The translations under genes were made by a program, and so were the position numbers. From Serripes groenlandicus (taxonomy: Eukaryota; Mollusca; Bivalvia; Cardiida; Cardiidae): 64,000 nucleotides of DNA. Numbering within the stretch: the first letter of the stretch is position 1; every line of letters begins with the position of its first letter. Positions 12,336 through 23,265 of this stretch are shown one piece after another. The stretch lies in NCBI GenBank assembly GCA_031761405.1, contig JASEVX010000010.1, positions 29,270,674 to 29,334,673 on the forward strand, read 5' to 3'. The notes under the pieces were generated by a model that did not search any database, was not told where the DNA came from, and worked only from the letters and a program-made list of their open reading frames with translations.

Positions 12336-13387
12336 GAAAGTTTGATCCAATTTTGAAATTATCTTGGAATCAGAAAACATGATTCAGATAAGTTTGTGTT
12401 GTTCATATAACCACTTTTCAGATGCAGCCCTGTTGTTTAACTAATCAATTTGGATTGAAAAACTATTTTAGAGGTTCATCCAAGGAACAGTTTAGCAAAA
12501 TAATCTTTAAATCAGACAAGGTTTGACATAGGAATTGAATATGAAAGTGTTATCATTTTGCAAACTTCCGATGCCGCAGTAAAACAAATATTTCATAGAA
12601 TTTAAATAGTTGAAGACTATGGTAAGAGGACTATTAACGAAACATTCCTATGAAGAAAGAAGATGATGCATTATCAACATAAATCACTTATAGATCAATC
12701 TGCCTAAAACTGATTTGTTAAGTATGAATTTTAAATGATCTCGTTTTGTTACATTTGTTATTCAATTAAAACAAACATGAATGCTTTCTTATCACTTGAA
12801 CCACTATATTGCAATTGAAGCCATGCCCCCCCCCCCCCCCCCCTACAGCTGACAATACTACTGTGAAATTTCACCTGGAATACAGTGGTGCAATGGTGAG
12901 CGACTGCCTTTTGTACCACAGGTGTTGGGTACAAGTCACGTGATGAGCGGGTTCTGCCTTGTGGAATTTTCCGCACTAACAGCGCGAATACTAGTCAAGT
13001 CTACAGGAAGCAGACATCCAGCGTTAGTACGATAAGCTGAAGGCTTGTTTCGCAAGGGGATATGTAGTCGAATGCTAGCGTGGCCAACATTCTTTCGAAC
13101 AATAGACAAAGTCAATGACAGACCGCATCATTTGTCTTCCACCAATGGAATAACGGTCTATTTGGAAAAAAAGCCATTTGATTGGATTAAGCCAGGAAAC
13201 ATGAGGAGATGATGTTGCAGCTGTGAATTCACTAAAATATAGTTGAAAAGAGCGTTAAACCCCAATCAATCAACATATATTTCTACATCTCCAATACATC
13301 GCCCACATAAGTACCTCCAGTGCTTTGATTATATATGTAGTTGGCAAACTTATGATTTTAAAAAAATGTTGATGTTTTACATACTTG

Positions 13388-13580
13388 TATGGCAGTCTCT
13401 TTAGTGCTAGATCGTCCGCCTCGGGTGCGGGAGGTCGCGGGTTCGATCCCCGGCCGAGTCATAACAAAGACTTGTGTTAGCAATGGCTGCTCTCCTTGAC
13501 GCTCAGGTTTGACGGGTTTGCATTACGCATATATATTTATCACTGAACATTGTGTTGAAAGCGGCGAAAACGACAAACAA
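13388..13580 (+). mobile_element. SINE family A copy
   Basis: The tRNA-like head contains 'gggaggtcgcgggttcgatc', then 'caatggctgctctccttgac', and the 3' end is 'gttgaaagcggcgaaaac'. Part of the middle (the 'tgtcaggatacatgg' block) is deleted. Confidence 0.7.
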
Positions 13581-13741
13581 TAATATAACAGTCTCTTCTA
13601 TTTCATTAGGGGGTCAACTAACAAATGAGGCAAAATCTGACAATAGTTGGCAGTTTTGCATAGCCTCGTCTGAAAGTATTTGCTCGGTATACAAATAGCC
13701 GTCAATGTATCAACTGTCAAACATTTATAAATGTGATCCGA

Positions 13742-13971
13742 TTAACCTTTCCCACATACAATAAAATCTGCAACAGACGACATTAAAATATTTAGAAAAA
13801 AACACGGAAAATTTCTATAATTGAAGGAATTTTTCCTTAAGAAAAAATTGAAAACATTGTGACAAAAGGGGAAATTGATCGATTTGAGTAATTTCTCCTT
13901 TTGCCACAATGATTTCGAAAGTCGGCTGCTGCAGTTGCGTCAGAAAGCGTATGTATGTCGGAAAAGGTTAA
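13742..13971. mobile_element. TTAA-type MITE, well-preserved copy
   Basis: It is bounded on both sides by TTAA. The left end is 'ttaacctttcccacataca' and the right end 'tgtatgtcggaaaaggttaa'. Inside lie 'aaaatctgcaacagacgac' and its inverted partner 'gtcggctgctgcagttgcg', around a palindromic core with 'caaaaggggaaattga' against 'taatttctccttttgc'. It has no coding capacity. The TTAA target and CCCTTTSCC-like ends are typical of piggyBac-type elements, which is the inferred source of transposase. Confidence 0.75.
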
Positions 13972-13987
13972 TATCGCACCCATACAC

Positions 13988-14145
13988 TTAACCAGTTTTC
14001 CATACGCAGACGAAGTGTGACGCGTCTGCAACAGAAGACTTTTATAAACAGTGTGGCAAAAGGAGGCATTGCTCATAATGTCTTCTTTTGCAACAATGTT
14101 TCTAACTCTACTTTATTGTTACGCTTTCAGTTATAGTGAGGAATC
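13988..14145. mobile_element. TTAA-type MITE, left half (split by SINE)
   Basis: The left terminus 'ttaaccagttttccatacg' is followed by the 'gcgtctgcaacagaagac' block and the core. The element stops at about 14145 within the 'cagttata' segment, where a SINE begins. The matching right half resumes after the SINE at about 14346. Confidence 0.65.
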
Positions 14146-14148
14146 CGC

Positions 14149-14345
14149 CGTGGCTAAGTGGTGGACGTTGGGGATTTACGAAACGGACGTAACGAGTTCG
14201 ATCCCAACTCGCGGCGGTAATGGTTGAATGGAAACGTTTTTTAGCCTAATACTGGTTTCTTTTACCTAGAGACCTTGGACAATGTTCTCTATAACTTATT
14301 AATGTTGAAAATGGCGTAACAACACCAATAAAACAAATAAAAACA
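14149..14345 (+). mobile_element. SINE family C with 73-nt tRNA-like head, inserted in a MITE
   Basis: The first 73 bases (14151-14223) start 'ccgccgtggctaagtggtgg' and end 'cgcggcgg', so the two ends can pair as an acceptor stem (CCGCCG with CGGCGG). The T-arm region holds 'gagttcgatcccaactc', a 5-bp stem around a shifted loop. The tail runs to 'aacaccaataaaacaaata', an A-rich SINE-like 3' end. The non-canonical T loop and the tail argue for a SINE and not a working tRNA gene. Confidence 0.6.
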
Positions 14346-14432
14346 AATCCAGATATATAGAGATTTTCAATATTTAACCAATAACTTTTTCAATGTCGTC
14401 TGCTTCAGATTTGGTGTATGTGGGAAAAGGTT
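14346..14432. mobile_element. TTAA-type MITE, right half (split by SINE)
   Basis: The 'tatagagattttcaatattt' block, 'gtcgtctgcttcagatttgg' and the terminus 'gtatgtgggaaaaggtta' complete the element begun at 13988. Confidence 0.65.
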
Positions 14433-14624
14433 ATTTCGTGCCGACCCAGAGACACAACTCAACATCGTTTCGATCACATTAATATTGTATGCAGGAAAAC
14501 ATTGTATACATGTATATAATATATTACGGGCGTCATCAGTGTTTTCGACAAGGAAAAGGTTTGATATGCAAGCTATATTAATAGACATATAATTTATTCA
14601 TTAATTTCACTGGGTAAACACCCA

Positions 14625-14807
14625 TTAACCCTTTTCGAAATGTAACAAAATCTGACAGACGATTTTGAAAATATTAAGTCCAAAATATGGAAAGTCTCTA
14701 ATAATAACAACAGAACAATTATTGAATAAAAATGAGAACATAGTGACAATTTCTCCTTTTGCCACATTATTTTCCAAAGTAGTCTGTTGCAGAGGCGTCA
14801 GCAAGCG

Positions 14808-14886
<79 letters not shown>

Positions 14887-14904
14887 GGAGGGGGGGGGGG
14901 TTAA
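14625..14904. mobile_element. TTAA-type MITE carrying an expanded TG tract
   Basis: TTAA plus 'cccttttcgaaatg' on the left, the core with 'caatttctccttttgcc' and 'gtagtctgttgcagaggcg', then a TG dinucleotide tract (about 14813-14884) and a G run ending in 'ggggttaa'. The microsatellite grew at the position of the family's 'gtatgtatgtggg' subterminal sequence, which is a plausible seed. The 73-codon frame ending in alternating Cys/Val is the translated TG tract. Confidence 0.7.
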
Positions 14905-15021
14905 TGACTGAGTCATACAATAAGCTTTACTGTTTTCAGAGCTTTAAAAACAATGAATAACAAGTTCATCATTCGCATACACACATGTATGCGGTCTCAT
15001 CAAGATCTTTTCTCTTTCATA

Positions 15022-15268
15022 ACCGCCTTGGTGTTGTAGTGGTAGAGCGTTCACATCGAGTGCGAGAGATCGCGGGTTGTATCCCCAGCTTGGTTATTCC
15101 AAACACTTTACAAATAGTAGTAATGGCTGCCTTCCTTGGCACTCAGATTTGTGAGGTTATGACTACGACTGAAATCCTGGTGTTAGAATACATGGACCAA
15201 GACTACTAGTAACTTACCCAGGTTACGCAGTGATATCACTGAACAGTTGTTAAAGGCGGCGTAAAATC
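15022..15268 (+). mobile_element. SINE family A, near full length
   Basis: It starts 'ccgccttggtgttgtagtgg', whose 'tagtggtagagcg' resembles an A box. Then come 'agatcgcgggttgtatcccc' (decayed B box), 'agtaatggctgccttccttg', 'ggtgttagaatacatgg' and the 3' end 'ttgttaaaggcggcgtaaaa'. It gives the clearest view of the family's order: head, body, conserved tail. Confidence 0.75.
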
Positions 15269-15549
15269 TCTCGTTCATACCTAGTCGATAACACATACCA
15301 AAACAACTATCTTGAGTACGATTGTACCCGTATTTATATTATACAACGACGCAATATGATCATAACCGCTACTAGCCAAGCGAAAATGGTTCTTTACGCA
15401 TCTGCAAACAGAGAAGACTCGGGGGAGGGGGGACTGTGTATACGCATAGTCTCACCAGACACTGACACTAAGCAGAGTCGTTAATGAAACTTCAGAACAA
15501 AAACGTGTCATATAAGCGTTGTTTGTTTTCATACTCCTCTGTGTGATGT

Positions 15550-15758
15550 TTAACCCTTTTCCACAATCAACAGATCTGCAGCAAATGATTTTGAAAACAA
15601 TCCTGGAAAAAATATGTTTATTTTCTTATTGTTTAATCGAGTTAAAATGTGGTAAAAGGAGAAATTGCTCATGAGCATTTTCTTCTTTTTCTAAAATGTT
15701 TTCAAAAGTTGTCTGCTGCACATACTTCAAAATACGTTTACATTTGGGAAAGGGTTAA
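15550..15758. mobile_element. TTAA-type MITE copy
   Basis: It is bounded by TTAA. The left end is 'ttaacccttttccacaatc' and the right end 'catttgggaaagggttaa'. The interior has 'agatctgcagcaaatgattt' and the core 'aggagaaattgctcatgag'. Confidence 0.75.
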
Positions 15759-15965
15759 CCCTTTTCAACAAACGACACATCTGCAACGGACGACTTCTTG
15801 ACAAAAATATGGAAATCTTCAATGAATGATTTTTTTTTTAATTATTGAATAAAGTTGGAAGCATTGCGGCACAAGGAGAATTGGATCATTGTCTCGAATT
15901 GCCATACTGTTTTCAAAACTTGTTTGGTACAGATACGTCAAAAATGTGTTTGTATATAAGATAAA
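15755..15965. mobile_element. TTAA-type MITE copy sharing a TTAA with the previous one
   Basis: The left end 'ttaacccttttcaacaaacg' starts in the very TTAA that closes the upstream copy. The interior has 'catctgcaacggacgac' and 'caaggagaattggatcattg'. The right terminus has decayed near 15960. Confidence 0.65.
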
Positions 15966-16329
15966 TGGATGAACAAGGGTCCTTTTTGCCTGACGAGGCG
16001 TTTTGTTATGTGAGGGGTAATTGATAGACGTATTTGTGAATATGTTATTAGCCAGTTGTTTGCCTCGAGTGTATTGAATGTTTTACGGATGATTGATGCG
16101 ATAATCCGGGAATCATATAACTGTGTGTGTAGTGTAGGTTTTATAACGTTCGTGTGCGACATTTAACTGAGTTAAACATCACGTAAATCGCGACACACAC
16201 ACATTGATAAAGTATAGTAGTCTCCCTTATACTAATCAAAGCGCCGAAGGCACTTTAGTGACGATTGTGTTCACAATTTCGCAATGTGTACATCGATATA
16301 GACCTTGCAATTTTAAATAAAATTACCAT

Positions 16330-16492
16330 TTTACCCATTGGTAGAGAACGACGAATGCCGCTAGTCACAACGTCTTAAGTCAATCATCGGAAACAATGAA
16401 TGGCTAGGCCGGGATTTGAACTTACGAACCCGTGAGCCCAATGGGCTGATGGTCCTCGTCGTTACCGACTGAGCTATCCGGGCTCAGAAGTT
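16330..16492 (-). mobile_element. SINE family B, 5' part
   Basis: On the minus strand it begins 'ggatagctcagtcggtaacg' (a good A box) and continues to 'acgggttcgtaagttcaaat' (B box). Relatives are at 20448, 29335, 35076 and 49437. Confidence 0.65.
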
Positions 16493-17067
16493 GACATTTT
16501 AGAAAAAAGACCTCTTAGAACACCCTAGAAACTGCCATCCATACATTCCGATGATTAACAAATATCATTGTGACTTAGACGCAAGTTGCCTGGGAAGAAT
16601 GGTGTGTGGAGTACTTGTGCGAAAAGGCCTGGTGAATTGGTCGCTGTCAAATGACTATCGTAAGGCCTACCCTAAACGTCAAGAGATTCACAATCCTAAA
16701 TAAAACAAACGACGAAAGGTTTTTGTTTAAGCACAATATATTAATGACAAGATGCCGGCGGGTTACATTTCGAGTCTTAGACATTTAGCTGTAACAGCAA
16801 CATTGAGCTAGAAGTTGAATCTTGCACACGGTGCAAGCTCTCAAGATATCTGTATCAGTTCGATCTAGTATTACACTTTGATATTTGACGTTAATCGTGT
16901 CACGTCACAAACATTTTACAATCATTTCGCATTAAGTATACTGCATTGATAACGAAACGCAATAACATGTTTTTATTGATTCAAACTAAAGACATACATT
17001 GTATCAACATTTTTTATTTGAGAACAAAGAACTTCACCTTTGAGTATAATTAAAAATAATTCGTGAC

Positions 17068-17307
17068 TTATTTTAAAATATCTGGTACGTCCCGCACCGC
17101 TGTTAAAGCTCTGAATCTTCTGTGTATGGAGTCTATTAGTGTATTGGTCCTCTTCATTTGATTATTTTCGCATTCTTCTAAGAGAGCAGTTATAGTATGA
17201 CCAACAGTAGCGAGGGTATTCTGGCGAAGCATTTTCACGTACCGTTGAACAAGAATGAACGTGGAAACTCCACCGTGAAAAAGACACTTTCCAAGCAGGC
17301 ATTTTTA
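17068..17307 (-). CDS. Unassigned open stretch, possible exon
   Basis: A minus-strand frame of about 77 codons runs to a stop at 17068-17070. Its second half looks protein-like: 'TITALLEECENNQMKRTNTL' and 'LIDSIHRRFRALTAVRDV' give an amphipathic, charged helical pattern unlike the surrounding AT-rich shadows, and the middle has 'VSTFILVQRYVKMLRQN'. There is no start Met at a sensible place, so if real it is a 3' terminal exon. A weak acceptor ('tttttcacggtggag') lies just upstream. I do not recognise the family, and no partner exon was found on the same strand nearby. Confidence 0.25.
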
Positions 17308-18279
17308 TAGACATCCCATGGTCAGATATTCTGCCCCATTTCCAAATGACACAGTCTTTAAAATCATGCAGAATTCCCACTTTTGTCATGTTAGCCCTGT
17401 TTTTTTATTCAAAAATAAACAATAATAGCGATTAATTTTTTGCTTATTAAGGGCCGAATTCTTGGTCCCAAAATGCCTAGAAAAAGACCTGCCATGACTC
17501 CTTGTTAATCGCCTTGGAGCATGTGCCGACATCGAAAATATGCCTCGTGTAGACGAATAAATCTGTTTCGTTTTGAAGTCGCATAGACGCCTAGATCGCG
17601 GTCTGTCTGCCAGTGTCTCTCAAACATCCAACAAGACTTTCTGTGATGGAAATAAGCAATATATCACGACGTGCATTTGGTCCTGCTTCATTATTTTGAA
17701 TCATTGTGGGAAAAGGATAATATTTTCACTGAACAAATTCTCATTTTCCCTTTTCGTTATGTTCTGAAGAGTATAACATTGTGTATCTGGATATGTTATT
17801 TTTACGTAGATGACTATCAAAATAGCGGACAGGGGAAAGGTAACAATACAGCTACTGTTTCAAAAAGAGTTTCATTGTTGTTATGCGGGGGATTCAGCTG
17901 TACGTATATTGTCATGCCCAGCTTTCAAGAAGTGTAAATTTGTAAATTTGTTGTGCTGCCCTCTGTTTTTTTCAAAATGGAAAATTTCTCTTGATTGTCC
18001 AGGGATCAGTTTCGCAACCAGCTAATCACATTGTACAAAGTAAACGTACACAATGTAAAGTTTAATCCATGAAGTTGTATACATAATTTAGAAATTAAAG
18101 TTAGACATAAGGATCTCAAATGTTTCTTTTAAATATATGGAAAACGATTAGCTTAAAAGCGGCTAGCTCAAAAGCCTTTTGAGAAAATCCCTGCAATGAC
18201 AAATACGGAAATACGGCTGTCGTGCATCGTCAACACACTCTACAGGCTACATTTTGTATCGGATCTTCATGAAAGATTA

Positions 18280-19375
18280 TCAGAACATTCATCTCCATCA
18301 AATCTAGGACAAGTTCGAAACTGGGCCATTTGAGGTCACTAGGTCAAATTGAAGGAAAATCTTGTTAACACTCTGGAGGCCACATTTTCAACTTGAGCAT
18401 GTTGAAACTTTATCAAAATGTTTGTCTTGATGATGTAAGTCAAGTTCGAACATGAGTCATGTCGGGTCTAAAAGTAGGTCACTAGGTCAAATTGAAGGAA
18501 AAGCTTGTTAACACTCTAGAGGCCGCATTTTTTGTCAGAATGTTTGTATTAATGATTTCTAGGTTAAGTTCGAATATGGGTCATATTGAGTCAGAAACTA
18601 GGTCACTAGGCCAAATTGAAGGAAACTCTTGTTAACACTCTAGAGGCCTTATTTTCAACTTGAGCATGTTGAAATTTTATCAGAATGTTTGTCTTGATGA
18701 TATGTAGGTCAAGTTTGAACTTGTAGAAGCAGCAGTTTTTACGAAGGCAGCTTGACATTTGGTCAGAATGTTTATCTAAATGATATCTAGGACAAGTTTG
18801 AATATGGGTCAAGCCGGGTCAAAAATTAGGTCACTATGCCAATTTGAATGGAGATATTGTTAACACTTTGGAGGCCTTATGTTCAACTTGAGCATGTTGA
18901 ACCTTTATCAGAATGTTTGTCTTGATAATATGTAGGTCAAGTTCGAACATGGGTCATGATGGGTCAAAAGGTAGGTCACTAGGTCAAGTTGAAGGAAAAC
19001 TTGTAACAATTTTTGCTTCAGCAGTTTTAAATTTTGTCAGAATGTTTGTATTACTGATATCCAGGTCAGGCTCGAATATGGGTCACATTGGTCACTAAGC
19101 CAAATTGAAGAAAAATCTTGTTAACTCTGTAGAAACTTAGATTCTATCTAATTAATATCTAGGTCAAGTTTGAATATGGGTCATGCCGGGTTAAAAACTA
19201 GGTCACTAGGCCAAATTGAAGGAAAATCTTGATAACACTCTGGATACTGCATTTTTAGCTTGAGCATGTTGAATCTTTTTCTTGATGATATCTAGGTCAA
19301 GTTCTAACACGGGTCATGTTGGGTCAAAAAGTAGGTCACTATGTCAAATTGAAGGAAACTCTTGTTAATACTAGA
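18280..19375. repeat. Tandem array, unit roughly 110-150 bp
   Basis: About eight to nine diverged units each contain 'aaattgaaggaaaatcttgt', 'taacactctagaggcc', 'caacttgagcatgttgaa', 'tcagaatgtttgtcttgatg' and 'gggtcatgtcgggtcaaaa'. Unit starts (the 'gaaggaaa' phrase) fall near 18351, 18497, 18619, 18991, 19106, 19218 and 19351. The right edge runs into a GT microsatellite (about 19422-19470). The 61 to 68-codon frames inside are repeat translations. Confidence 0.8.
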
Positions 19376-19418
19376 GCCAGCATCCCTCGCATTACAGTAC
19401 TTTCAGTACTTTGATTTT

Positions 19419-19421
<3 letters not shown>

Positions 19422-19469
<48 letters not shown>

Positions 19470-19470
19470 T
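19422..19470. repeat. GT microsatellite
   Basis: About 24 uninterrupted GT dinucleotides lie next to the end of the preceding tandem array. Confidence 0.9.
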
Positions 19471-19499
19471 TTCTTTTGATAAAAAAAATACAAATTGGG

Positions 19500-20440
19500 A
19501 GACAAAATGAAATTAAGAGTTTTTATGAGTAACTTTAGTATTATTTGTCGAAATTGAAACGAAGAGATTGCGGAAAAAATGTCTGTTCAATTGATTGAGA
19601 TATACGCGTACAACAAAGTGTTAGTTTATTTCTGATCTATTCATAGGATTCTAGTGATCATGCGATTTATCGATTTGGCTTTCTCAGTGATCATGGAAAG
19701 ATATTTTTATCAAATTTAGGGTTGTGGTGTATAACTTCTTTTTTCCCTTACATTTATTCAGAAAGATTGACATATTGGAGCGTATTTTGATATATTAATG
19801 AATGTGCTATCAATAGGAATGTTTGATTTGTCATGTCAATTTGAAATAAGGTAGAAATAGGCTGTTAAAAGTGCGCACAAAATCCGTGCGCAAATATCTC
19901 ATATTTGTTTCGTGATGGCACCTTTACTCGGTCGCGAACAGTCAACATATAATCTCGCATTGCGAGTACGGAAAACTGGACTAGGTTCGCTATATTTCGA
20001 TATTAACAGGAATATTTATCCCATTCCGGCATATCTTATAGTACGTGTTGTACATTGCGGTGTTTCATTATCCGTTATCCCCCAGCTCCCCGATAAGATA
20101 TCAAAAGTAGGCTCGGAACCAAATTGTCTTATTTTTTCCTAAAAATAAATTTTCGGCAGTTAGGATAGTTTTGCACAGTATGTAGAGCACACCTTGCATG
20201 GCGGATGCAACGTTCAATAATCTTATTAAACATGATATTTACAGTTTTGAACTCAATGTAAGTCCGATATTTCTCAAATCTAAGTAGATCTATATATCAA
20301 TCCAGTACCAAAATAGCACGGATATTTTTATTCCACGTCTCTGCAAAACGATGGAACTATATGTAGCTGTTATTTGGTTTGCAGTATTGCATAATCTTCA
20401 ATATATTGCCGAATAGAAGGTTCACGTGATAGGGTTCATA
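19500..20440. other. Non-coding stretch
   Basis: The 76-codon plus frame at 19912-20142 has no recognisable domain and no splice-flanked coding context. Nothing else stands out. Confidence 0.5.
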
Positions 20441-20447
20441 ATACAGG

Positions 20448-20575
20448 TAAGTTGCTTGGAAAGAATGTTGGTGTGAAAAAGCCAAGAAACAAATGAGTGT
20501 GTGAACTGGCCGCCGTGATATGACTGAACAATTGTTGATAACGGAGCTAAATCCCAATCAACCAATCATTATACA
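20448..20575 (+). mobile_element. SINE family B, 3' part
   Basis: It has 'gcttggaaagaatgttggtg', 'tgaactggccgccgtgatat' and the tail 'taaatcccaatcaaccaatc', the plus-strand version of the tails seen inverted at 29335 and 35076. Confidence 0.6.
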
Positions 20576-20792
20576 GGTATGCATTACATTTGACTATTTA
20601 TATCTTTCATACCTTCATCATTCACAAAATTAAGCCTTTTAGAAATTGACAATGCAATATCTTACTTACACTCCTTTTTTTTTAAATAATGCTGTTCCAA
20701 ACTTTGAACCTGACTTATCTCGAATTTGTTATTACACACCTGGGATAAGAGGAAAGTAGCATGGCATGTTATCAATATATGTGTGCTGTTGT

Positions 20793-20983
20793 TTAACCCT
20801 TTTACCACATACAGCAACTCTCACACACGCTTTTGAAACCATCAAGACAAACATATGGCAACTCTATACAAATATAGGTACTCATATGTCATTTTGAGCA
20901 ATTTCTCATTTTGCCACAATGTTTTAAAAAACAACCGTCTGTAATAAAATTTCAAAATGAATCTAATGGTGAAAAAGGTTTAA
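20793..20983. mobile_element. TTAA-type MITE copy
   Basis: TTAA-bounded: 'ttaacccttttaccacatac' on the left, 'gtgaaaaaggtttaa' on the right. The core is 'gagcaatttctcattttgcc'. Confidence 0.65.
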
Positions 20984-20999
20984 CAATATTACTTTAACA

Positions 21000-21184
21000 T
21001 AGGCTCTCTGAAGCCTCTGCAGCAGACGACTTTTGAAAATATTATACACAATTTACCGCTTTAGCCACAGAGATTCCAACTTAAATAAGTAGGTGTTCTT
21101 TTAATTATAGAAATAGTCAACATTTTTGACTCAATGTTTTCTTAGTCGTCTGTTGCAGATTTGGTGTTTGTGGACTAAGGTTAA
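21000..21184. mobile_element. TTAA-type MITE copy, left end decayed
   Basis: The blocks 'gcctctgcagcagacgac' and 'gtcgtctgttgcagatttgg' are in inverted relation, with right terminus 'gtggactaaggttaa'. Confidence 0.6.
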
Positions 21185-21750
21185 ATTATGAAGTGCTTGG
21201 TATTTCCTGATACCCACCATTAGCTCATGACGCTTTGAAACGAAGCTTTATGAACAAAGTCAACGCAATTCATACTTCTATATATGAGATTGCAATCTCA
21301 TTAAAACCTAAAAGCTTCGCTCGATCGTATATACATGTACATCTGATGACTGCCCAATTCCAGGCCGGATGAGATTGATATTTGTGTCAGCCCATCAAAT
21401 TGTCGCGTACAAATATGTTGGTATGAAACAGGTAAGATAACTCATAAACAAGATCGAGAAGCGGTGATTGTCGAGATTTACGATTGAATGGAAACGAGCG
21501 TTGGTTGTATCGTGTGAATTCATTTGTTAATCATACCCAAACACGTGCTCATGATAATTTAAGAATATAGGGTCAATTCGAGACGATGACTTGTCACGCG
21601 GTGTCGTCAGATCCAATATACGAACAGTGAACACTTTTGTGAACTGATCTTAATTCGATTGCTGAGATTGATGCACGAACTGGAGAATGGAACATGTAAA
21701 TCGATATCGTAAAGCGTCTTTATTTAGGACAATCACTGTCGAAATTTAGC

Positions 21751-22310
21751 TGCTGTCTTCTTTAAGACGAGCTCTAGTAACATCCTGGCTTAAGTTCTTT
21801 TTATAAACTGTTGTTGTTGTTGTTGTTGCTGTTGTTAATGTTTGTTTATGGTTTTGAGATCTCGACTGTGAATGATACAGGCCACTTCACTTATTTGGTC
21901 TCTTTAAGGTATTTAATGTGTTTTGTTCCTTTCACAAAATTATGTTTTGATTGTTTTACCACACACACTAACTGCTGTTGTCTTTAAAACGAGCTTTAGT
22001 AACATCCTGTCCAAACGTCTTTTAAAAGACTTGTAATATCTTGAAAAAGGATAGAATAAAAGAAGTCTGCAGCGGTTATTATATGTAATATAGTGTAGGT
22101 ATCAAGAGATATAAAAGTGAAAATGAAACTGCTATGAAACAGGCATGCGTATAAAACAATTTACTACTACTATTACTACTATAGGCTGGGGGACTGTATG
22201 CAAAAACTACTAAACTGTTGTTGTTGTTGTTGTTGTTGCTGTTAATGTTTGATTATTATTTTGAGATCTCGATTCTGAATGATACAGTCCATGCCACTTT
22301 TTTGGTCATG
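21751..22310. repeat. Diverged direct duplication with GTT tract, interrupted
   Basis: A unit with 'agtaacatcctg', then a GTT trinucleotide run, then 'tttgagatctcga' and 'gaatgatacag' occurs at 21751-21903 and again at 21970-22308. In the second copy about 180 bp separates the two halves. No coding content is seen. Confidence 0.6.
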
Positions 22311-22367
22311 TTTTGAAATTTCTACCACAAGGTATGTTTCGCTAGCGAATGTTCAACACATATGTTG

Positions 22368-22600
22368 TATTGCCTCGGGTTTTGGAGGTCGCGTGTTCGA
22401 ACCCCGACCGGGTCTTACCAAATACTTTAACAATGGTAGTAATGGATGCCCTTATTTGCGCTCAGGGTTGCGGGGTTAGCATTTGACAGACTGGTGTCAG
22501 GATAAATGGACAAGTACGGTCCAGTAGTACTTTCAACTTACACAGGAAATTCCGTGATATAGATGATACATTGTTGAAAGTGGCGTAAAACACCGAACAC
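22368..22600 (+). mobile_element. SINE family A copy
   Basis: 'gaggtcgcgtgttcgaaccc' (B box), 'agtaatggatgcccttattt', 'tggtgtcaggataaatgg' and 'ttgttgaaagtggcgtaaaa' occur in family order. The start of the head is missing. Confidence 0.7.
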
Positions 22601-22954
22601 TCAATATTTTTTCGGTTGAAGATGATTCAAAAATCATAAATATCACTAGTGGAATGGGGTCAGTTTTCCGAAAAATCTTCTGGAAAAAGCTATGCATGCA
22701 GAACAGTAAAGGTATGGTTCAACCTATGTGATATTGCAAAACCTTTTGCAAACAATGATATTCAGAAAATGATTGAATAAAACATATAAGTTGTAAATTC
22801 CGATGCTATAAAGACTGCATTAATTTCAAATTAATCATTTTAAATCCAATAGAGAAATTAGTGATGCAACATAATGTTTATGATATTGCTGTCACTATTT
22901 GAAAGAATAGTCTGCCATTATAAACATGTTTATGTGACAAATGTATTTTTTAAT

Positions 22955-22986
22955 GACGGACGCTCTACCACTACACCACCAAGCCA
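22955..22986 (-). mobile_element. SINE family A, 5' stub
   Basis: The minus strand reads 'ggcttggtggtgtagtggta' followed by 'gagcgtcc', the first 30 or so bases of family A only. Confidence 0.5.
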
Positions 22987-23052
22987 GTAGTCAATAATTT
23001 TCTGAACATCATCCTGCGTCAAGACCGTTGTCACCGTTGCACAACAACACCC

Positions 23053-23265
23053 GATGGTGCAGTGGTAGAACGACCGCATAGGGTGTGTGAGGTCGCACAT
23101 TCATTCACTGACCTGAATTATCGAATTATTTAAAAATAATAGTAATAGCTTTCCATCCTTGGCACACACGATGGTGTGTTGAGAATTATAACTGATTCAC
23201 TTGGGTCGGGACACAATGGACCAGTATAACTGGTTCATTGCGAAGAAGGACACGATGAGTTAATA
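23053..23265 (+). mobile_element. SINE family A, decayed copy
   Basis: The head begins 'cgatggtgcagtggtagaac', then 'gtgtgtgaggtcgc', 'aatagctttccatccttggc' and 'acaatggaccagtataactg'. The B box has lost its GGTTCGA core. Confidence 0.6.

Noticed and set aside
14665..14886. 73-codon frame ending in alternating Cys-Val
   Set aside because: It translates a TG microsatellite inside a MITE.
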